Under the pieces are notes generated by a model. The model saw only the letters and a program-made list of their open reading frames with translations, was not told the origin of the DNA and did no database searches. From Acetobacteraceae bacterium (lineage in GTDB: Bacteria > Pseudomonadota > Alphaproteobacteria > Acetobacterales > Acetobacteraceae), in NCBI GenBank assembly GCA_003164305.1, contig PLSZ01000146.1, positions 1 through 8,414 of the forward strand: a DNA stretch of 8,414 nucleotides, written 5' to 3'. Shown one piece after another: positions 4,827 to 8,414 of this stretch. The translations under genes and the position numbers were made by a program. Each line of letters starts with the position of its first letter. The first letter of the stretch is position 1.

Positions 4827-7349
4827 TTACGCGACACTTTCCGCCTCGACCAGGCCCAGTAGCCGTTGCTGGGTCGCGGTGTCTTCTTCCAGGGCCTGTG
4901 CGGTGCCTTCGTAAGCGACCTGGCCGTTGACCAGGACGTAGGTGCGATCGACGATCGGCAGCACGGTTTCGGCGTGGTGTTCGACGATGATCATGGCGAC
5001 CTTGCCGCGGAGTGACACAAGGGCGTCCATCACTTCCTTGACGATGGCGGGGGCGAGGCCCTCGAATGGTTCGTCCAGCAGAATGATCCGCGAGGGCACC
5101 ACCAGCGCGCGGGCGATGGCGAGCATCTGGCGCTCCCCGCCCGACAGGCTTTCGGCGCGCGATCGTTGCAGAATGCGCAGTTTCGGGAACAGTTTGAAGA
5201 CGTCTTCCTGCGATGCGCCGCCCGGTCGCGCGGCGAGGCGGAGGTTGTCCACCACGGTCAGGTTGGGGAACAGCCGGCGGCCTTCGGGCACCAGGGATAT
5301 GCCCAGACGGTTGATCTCGTAGGTGCGGGAGTGGGTGATGTCGGTGCCGTCGATGGTGATGCGGCCGGCGCTTTTCCCGACCGTGCCGGTGATCGCGCGC
5401 AAGGTCGTCGTCTTGCCGACACCGTTGCGGCCGAGCAACGCCACCGCCTCGCCTTCATGCACGACGAGGCTCAGTCCATCGAGCACCGTGCTGCCGCCGT
5501 AACCGCCCCGCACGCCTTCGACAACAAGCAATGGTTTGCCATCGATCAGGGCGGTGCGGTCGATCACGGGGGCCACGGTTTCGCGTGAGGCACCGAGATA
5601 CGCGGTGATCACTTCGGGATCGCGCGCGACGTCGGCGGGCGCGCCGTCGGCGATCACGCGGCCCTGATGCAGCACGGTGATGCGGTCCGACAGCGCCAGC
5701 ACGCGGTCGATGTCATGCTCGATCAGCAGCACGGCGTGGGTTTTCGCCAGCCGTTGGATCAGCGCGCCGACGACTTCGCGATCCGCTTCGGCGAGGCCGG
5801 CGAGCGGTTCGTCCAGCAGCAGCAATTTCGCGTCGGTGGCAAGCGAGATGGCGATTTCCAGCAGCCGCTTTTCGCCGTGCGAGAGGTTGGCGCAGGGTTC
5901 CGCCGCGCGTTCGTCCAGCCCAACGTCCGCCAGCAGCGACCAGGTGCGCGCGTTGGTGTCTTCCAGCGCGTAGGCATCGCGCCATAGATGATGCCGTTCG
6001 GGGCTTCGCGCCTGCACCGCGATCCGCACGTTCTCGAATGTCGTCAGATTCGGAAACACGCTGAGGATCTGAAACGACCGGCTGAGGCCGAGCCTGATAC
6101 GCTGATGCACCGGCAGACCGCTGAGTTCGGTGCCGTCGAGTTTGATCGAACCGGTATCGGGCTTGATCAACCCGGTCAGCATGTTGAAGAACGTCGTCTT
6201 ACCGGCGCCGTTCGGCCCGATCAGGCTGTGCAGCATGTAAGGATGCACATCCAGATGGATATTCTGTGCCACGATCAGCGAGCCAAACCGCTTGTTCAGG
6301 CCACGGACTTCCAGCACCGGCCGGGTCGCGTCGAGACCCGCGGCGCCGCCCTCGTGACGCGCGATCGAGGCGGGCCGCGCCGGGACGAAGCGGCGCACCA
6401 GCGTCCAGCCGGTGCGGCCCATCAGGCGAAACAGCATGCCTTGCATGCCCTCGGGCGAGGCCAGCGCGAACACGATCACCACCGGCGCGAACATCAGCCA
6501 CCAGCTTTCGGTGATCGCCGACAACCGGTCTTCCATCAAAATGAAAGCGATGGCGCCCCACAGCGGACCGAGGAAGTGATGCACGCCGCCAAGCACCGTC
6601 ATCAGCAGCGAGTCGCCGGCGTGCTGCCAGCCGAGATTGTCGGCGTAAGCGCCGTGCAGCATCAGCGCGAGCAAACCTCCGGCGAGGCCGACGAAACCGC
6701 CCATGATAACGAACGCCTCGAACTTGACGCGGAACGTGTTGTAGCCAAGCGACTGTGTGCGTTGCTCGTTGTCGCGCACTGCTTGCAGAATGCGTCCGAA
6801 TGGCGCGTGCGCCAGCCGCCACAGCGCCCACATGCCCAATGTGACGGTCGCCACGACGAACACATGAAACAGCAGGTCGCCGGCGAACCACGGTCTCGGC
6901 ACGTGCTGCAGGCCGTTCTCGCCGCCGGTCAGGTCGGTCCACTTGAACGCGATCTCAAACGCGATTTGCGAAAACGCGAGTGTCAGCAAGGAGAAATACA
7001 ACCCGCGGCGGCGCAGGATCAGCGACGCCAGCACGACCGCCAGCGCCAGGGAGAACAGCACCGCGAAAATCAGCGCCTCGATTTCATTGCCGAGAATGCC
7101 GCGCATCGGAATCGCCACGGCATAGCTGGCGCAACCGAAGAACACCGAGGCGCCGAACGGGACGAGGCCGGTGTAGCCGACCAGCAGGTTCACGCCGGCG
7201 CCGTACAGCATATAGATCGCGATCTGGGTGATCAGGCTGATCGGCGCGCCGATCGCTTCCCAGATCACCGTCAGCACCGTCAGCACGCCGACGATCCACG
7301 GGATGGGGTGTGCGAAGGCACGCGGGATGGGGTGCGCGAGGGCTCTCAT
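4827..7349 (-). CDS. Fused LivM-LivG-LivF branched-chain amino acid ABC transporter (permease plus two ATPases)
   Basis: One 840-residue polypeptide carries three subunits that are usually separate. Residues about 15-305 are a LivM-type permease with several membrane helices, the YTGLVPFGASVFFG and TGGENGL blocks and the cytoplasmic loop RILQAVRDNEQRTQSLGYN. Residues about 345-585 are a LivG ATPase: Walker A GPNGAGKT (378-385), signature LSHGEK (489-494), Walker B LLLLDEP (509-515), switch His545. Residues about 605-840 are a LivF ATPase: Walker A GRNGVGKT (640-647), signature LSGGERQ (735-741), Walker B ILLDEP (756-761), switch His791. All catalytic motifs are intact. With LivH it should form a HAAT-family importer for branched-chain or related amino acids. 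I chose ATG at 7349 because it overlaps the livH stop as ATGA and has GGGAG eight bases upstream; an in-frame GTG at 7364 would add five residues. Substrate is inferred from family only. Confidence 0.93.
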   Translation of the reverse strand: MRALAHPIPRAFAHPIPWIVGVLTVLTVIWEAIGAPISLITQIAIYMLYGAGVNLLVGYTGLVPFGASVFFGCASYAVAIPMRGILGNEIEALIFAVLFSLALAVVLASLILRRRGLYFSLLTLAFSQIAFEIAFKWTDLTGGENGLQHVPRPWFAGDLLFHVFVVATVTLGMWALWRLAHAPFGRILQAVRDNEQRTQSLGYNTFRVKFEAFVIMGGFVGLAGGLLALMLHGAYADNLGWQHAGDSLLMTVLGGVHHFLGPLWGAIAFILMEDRLSAITESWWLMFAPVVIVFALASPEGMQGMLFRLMGRTGWTLVRRFVPARPASIARHEGGAAGLDATRPVLEVRGLNKRFGSLIVAQNIHLDVHPYMLHSLIGPNGAGKTTFFNMLTGLIKPDTGSIKLDGTELSGLPVHQRIRLGLSRSFQILSVFPNLTTFENVRIAVQARSPERHHLWRDAYALEDTNARTWSLLADVGLDERAAEPCANLSHGEKRLLEIAISLATDAKLLLLDEPLAGLAEADREVVGALIQRLAKTHAVLLIEHDIDRVLALSDRITVLHQGRVIADGAPADVARDPEVITAYLGASRETVAPVIDRTALIDGKPLLVVEGVRGGYGGSTVLDGLSLVVHEGEAVALLGRNGVGKTTTLRAITGTVGKSAGRITIDGTDITHSRTYEINRLGISLVPEGRRLFPNLTVVDNLRLAARPGGASQEDVFKLFPKLRILQRSRAESLSGGERQMLAIARALVVPSRIILLDEPFEGLAPAIVKEVMDALVSLRGKVAMIIVEHHAETVLPIVDRTYVLVNGQVAYEGTAQALEEDTATQQRLLGLVEAESVA
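7300..7343. repeat. 24-bp tandem duplication inside the LivMGF N-terminus
   Basis: The unit GGGATGGGGTGTGCGAAGGC at 7300 recurs at 7324 with 18 of 20 positions identical, at a period of 24 bp. On the coding strand it encodes RALAHPIP followed by RAFAHPIP, directly after the initiator methionine and before the first membrane helix. It preserves the frame and probably only lengthens the cytoplasmic tail. Confidence 0.8.
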
Positions 7350-8221
7350 TCGAAGCGCTCCCACCGCTCACCCAGCAAGCCGCGCGGACGTAACAAAAGC
7401 ATCAGCGCCATGAACAAATACATGATCGCGCCGGAGGCGGCGGGCCAGAACTGGATGGTCAGAGCGATCACCACGCCGACCATCAGACCGGCGATCACCG
7501 CGCCGGGGAACGACCCGAGACCGCCGATCGCGACGACCACGAAGGCCGGCATGATCGCGTTGGTCGCCATCGCCGGGGTGATCGTCCACAACGGCGCGGC
7601 GAGCACGCCGGCGATCCCGGAAATGCAGCAGCCCAGACCGAAGACCCAGGTCAGCACCCGGGGCAGGTTGATGCCCAACAAACCGACCATCTCGGGATCG
7701 CGCGAACCGGCCCGCAGGATGCGGCCGAACGGCGTGTAGGTGAGGAACGCCCATAGCCCGACCAGCACTGTCGCCGTCATGCCCAACGCCGCGAGGCGAT
7801 AGTTGGTCATCAGCAACGGTCCCCAGATCAGGAAGCCGGACAGAAACGGCGGCGGGCTGAACGGCTGGCCGATACCGCCCCAGATCAGGCGTACCGAGGC
7901 TTCGATCAGCAGCGCCAAAGCGAAGGTCACGATCAGGCTGATCAGCGGTTCCTTGTCGTAGAGGCGCCGGATCAGAAGCCGTTCCGCGATCATACCGACC
8001 CCGCCGACCAGCAGCGGCGACAGGATCACCGCCGGCCAGCCGAACGTGTTGTACAGCGTCAGCGCGAAATAAGCGCCGAGCGTAAAGAACGTGCCGTGCG
8101 CGAAATTCACGATGCCGAGCAGGCCGAAGATGATCGACAACCCGATCGCGATCAGCACGTAGAGCCCGCCGAGGACAAGGCCGCTGGCGATCTGGGAAAG
8201 GATCAGTTCTGGATCGAACAT
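7346..8221 (-). CDS. livH: Branched-chain amino acid ABC transporter permease (LivH type)
   Basis: This 291-residue inner-membrane protein is almost entirely hydrophobic helices. It starts with the typical LivH opening QIASGLVLGGLYVLIAIGLS (10-29), followed by GIVNFAHGTFFTLGAY (36-51). The cytoplasmic coupling loop RILRAGSRDPEMVGLLGIN (167-185) and the C-terminal RPRGLLGER (278-286) are also family hallmarks. It would pair with the LivM domain of the downstream fusion to form the translocation channel. Its stop overlaps the ATG of the fusion gene by four bases (ATGA), so the two are cotranscribed and probably translationally coupled. The start at 8221 gives the usual short N-terminus but has only a distant AGGA, 15 bases upstream, so initiation may be weak. 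No periplasmic binding protein gene is visible; it may lie beyond 8414 or elsewhere. Amino-acid specificity (leucine type, urea, amide or other) cannot be read from sequence. Confidence 0.93.
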   Translation of the reverse strand: MFDPELILSQIASGLVLGGLYVLIAIGLSIIFGLLGIVNFAHGTFFTLGAYFALTLYNTFGWPAVILSPLLVGGVGMIAERLLIRRLYDKEPLISLIVTFALALLIEASVRLIWGGIGQPFSPPPFLSGFLIWGPLLMTNYRLAALGMTATVLVGLWAFLTYTPFGRILRAGSRDPEMVGLLGINLPRVLTWVFGLGCCISGIAGVLAAPLWTITPAMATNAIMPAFVVVAIGGLGSFPGAVIAGLMVGVVIALTIQFWPAASGAIMYLFMALMLLLRPRGLLGERWERFE

Positions 8222-8265
8222 CTTATAAACACCGTTTCCTGGGCCTTATGCGCGAGGCCGTTTTG

Positions 8266-8277
8266 TCGTTCGAACGA
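8266..8277. promoter_or_regulatory. Perfect 12-bp palindrome upstream of livH
   Basis: TCGTTCGAACGA is self-complementary and lies 45 bp upstream of the livH ATG, between it and the proposed -10 box. The position would suit a repressor of the transporter operon. A chance occurrence is possible. Confidence 0.35.
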
Positions 8278-8383
8278 TTGCCTGGAGAATACATGCCCGG
8301 GACCGTCACGCCGGGAACGCGTCGTCGGGCGGTGGGACCTCGCCGGATCCCGCGACTGTCCGCGCGAGGCACCGCGAGAAAGT

Positions 8384-8392
8384 ATTTTAACA
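8384..8392 (-). promoter_or_regulatory. Possible extended -10 promoter for the liv operon
   Basis: On the minus strand TGTTAAAAT matches an extended -10 element (TGnTATAAT with one mismatch) in the only AT-rich patch upstream of livH. No good -35 hexamer is seen at the usual spacing. It would give a leader of about 155 nt. The rest of 8222-8414 holds no recognisable gene, only the palindrome at 8266-8277 and a weak CCTCGC/GCGAGG pair at 8338-8369. Confidence 0.3.
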
Positions 8393-8414
8393 CAGAGAAG
8401 CAAGGCGAGAGCAC

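Noticed and set aside
5988..7739. A 583-residue plus-strand open frame
   Set aside because: It is antisense to the LivMGF and LivH genes and rich in His/Gln/Arg, typical of a GC-rich shadow frame.
8203..8414. Short minus-strand frames reaching the right edge, possibly the end of an upstream gene
   Set aside because: The translations are Arg/Ser-rich with no recognisable domain, and the region carries promoter-like features instead.

Overview
The window is GC-rich, apart from one AT-rich island at about 3791-3950, and reads as chromosomal DNA of an alphaproteobacterium. My best guess is Acetobacteraceae or another Rhodospirillales. That guess rests on the GC-rich codon usage, the LivH/LivM-LivG-LivF transporter layout, a PEP-CTERM protein and the paired exported repeat protein. 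No rRNA, tRNA, CRISPR array, insertion sequence or phage gene is visible.

Left block (1-2911, minus strand). Read in the direction of transcription, this is a short glutaredoxin-type arsenate reductase (arsC), a possible 42-codon ORF, an FAD-dependent amine/amino-acid oxidoreductase of the DAO family, and hemB (porphobilinogen synthase, Zn-cysteine type). The last two genes are tightly coupled: the oxidoreductase stop codon lies inside the hemB Shine-Dalgarno sequence. A hairpin follows hemB. A perfect 16-bp palindrome lies just upstream of the oxidoreductase. arsC is divergent from an exported two-repeat protein (2990-3607, plus) across a 78-bp gap.

Middle block (3608-4722, plus strand). 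A 380-bp gene-free stretch turns abruptly AT-rich and leads into a PEP-CTERM exported protein. The clearest regulatory signal in the window is here: TGGTAC-N5-TTGCA at 3918-3933, with correct sigma-54 (-24/-12) geometry. An imperfect dyad about 107 bp upstream of the predicted transcription start could be an activator site. This fits the known link between PEP-CTERM/exosortase systems and the sigma-54-type regulator PrsR, but no exosortase or prsR/prsK lies in the window.

Right block (4827-8414, minus strand). A branched-chain/hydrophobic amino-acid (HAAT family) ABC transporter operon contains livH and one very large gene fusing LivM, LivG and LivF into a single polypeptide of 840 residues. 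The two genes overlap by ATGA. The periplasmic binding protein is not in the window. Two hairpins sit between the convergent PEP-CTERM and transporter genes.

I see no wholly new multi-gene defence or mobile system. The items most worth following up are the sigma-54/PEP-CTERM control region, the triple Liv fusion, the exported two-repeat protein and the palindromic sites.
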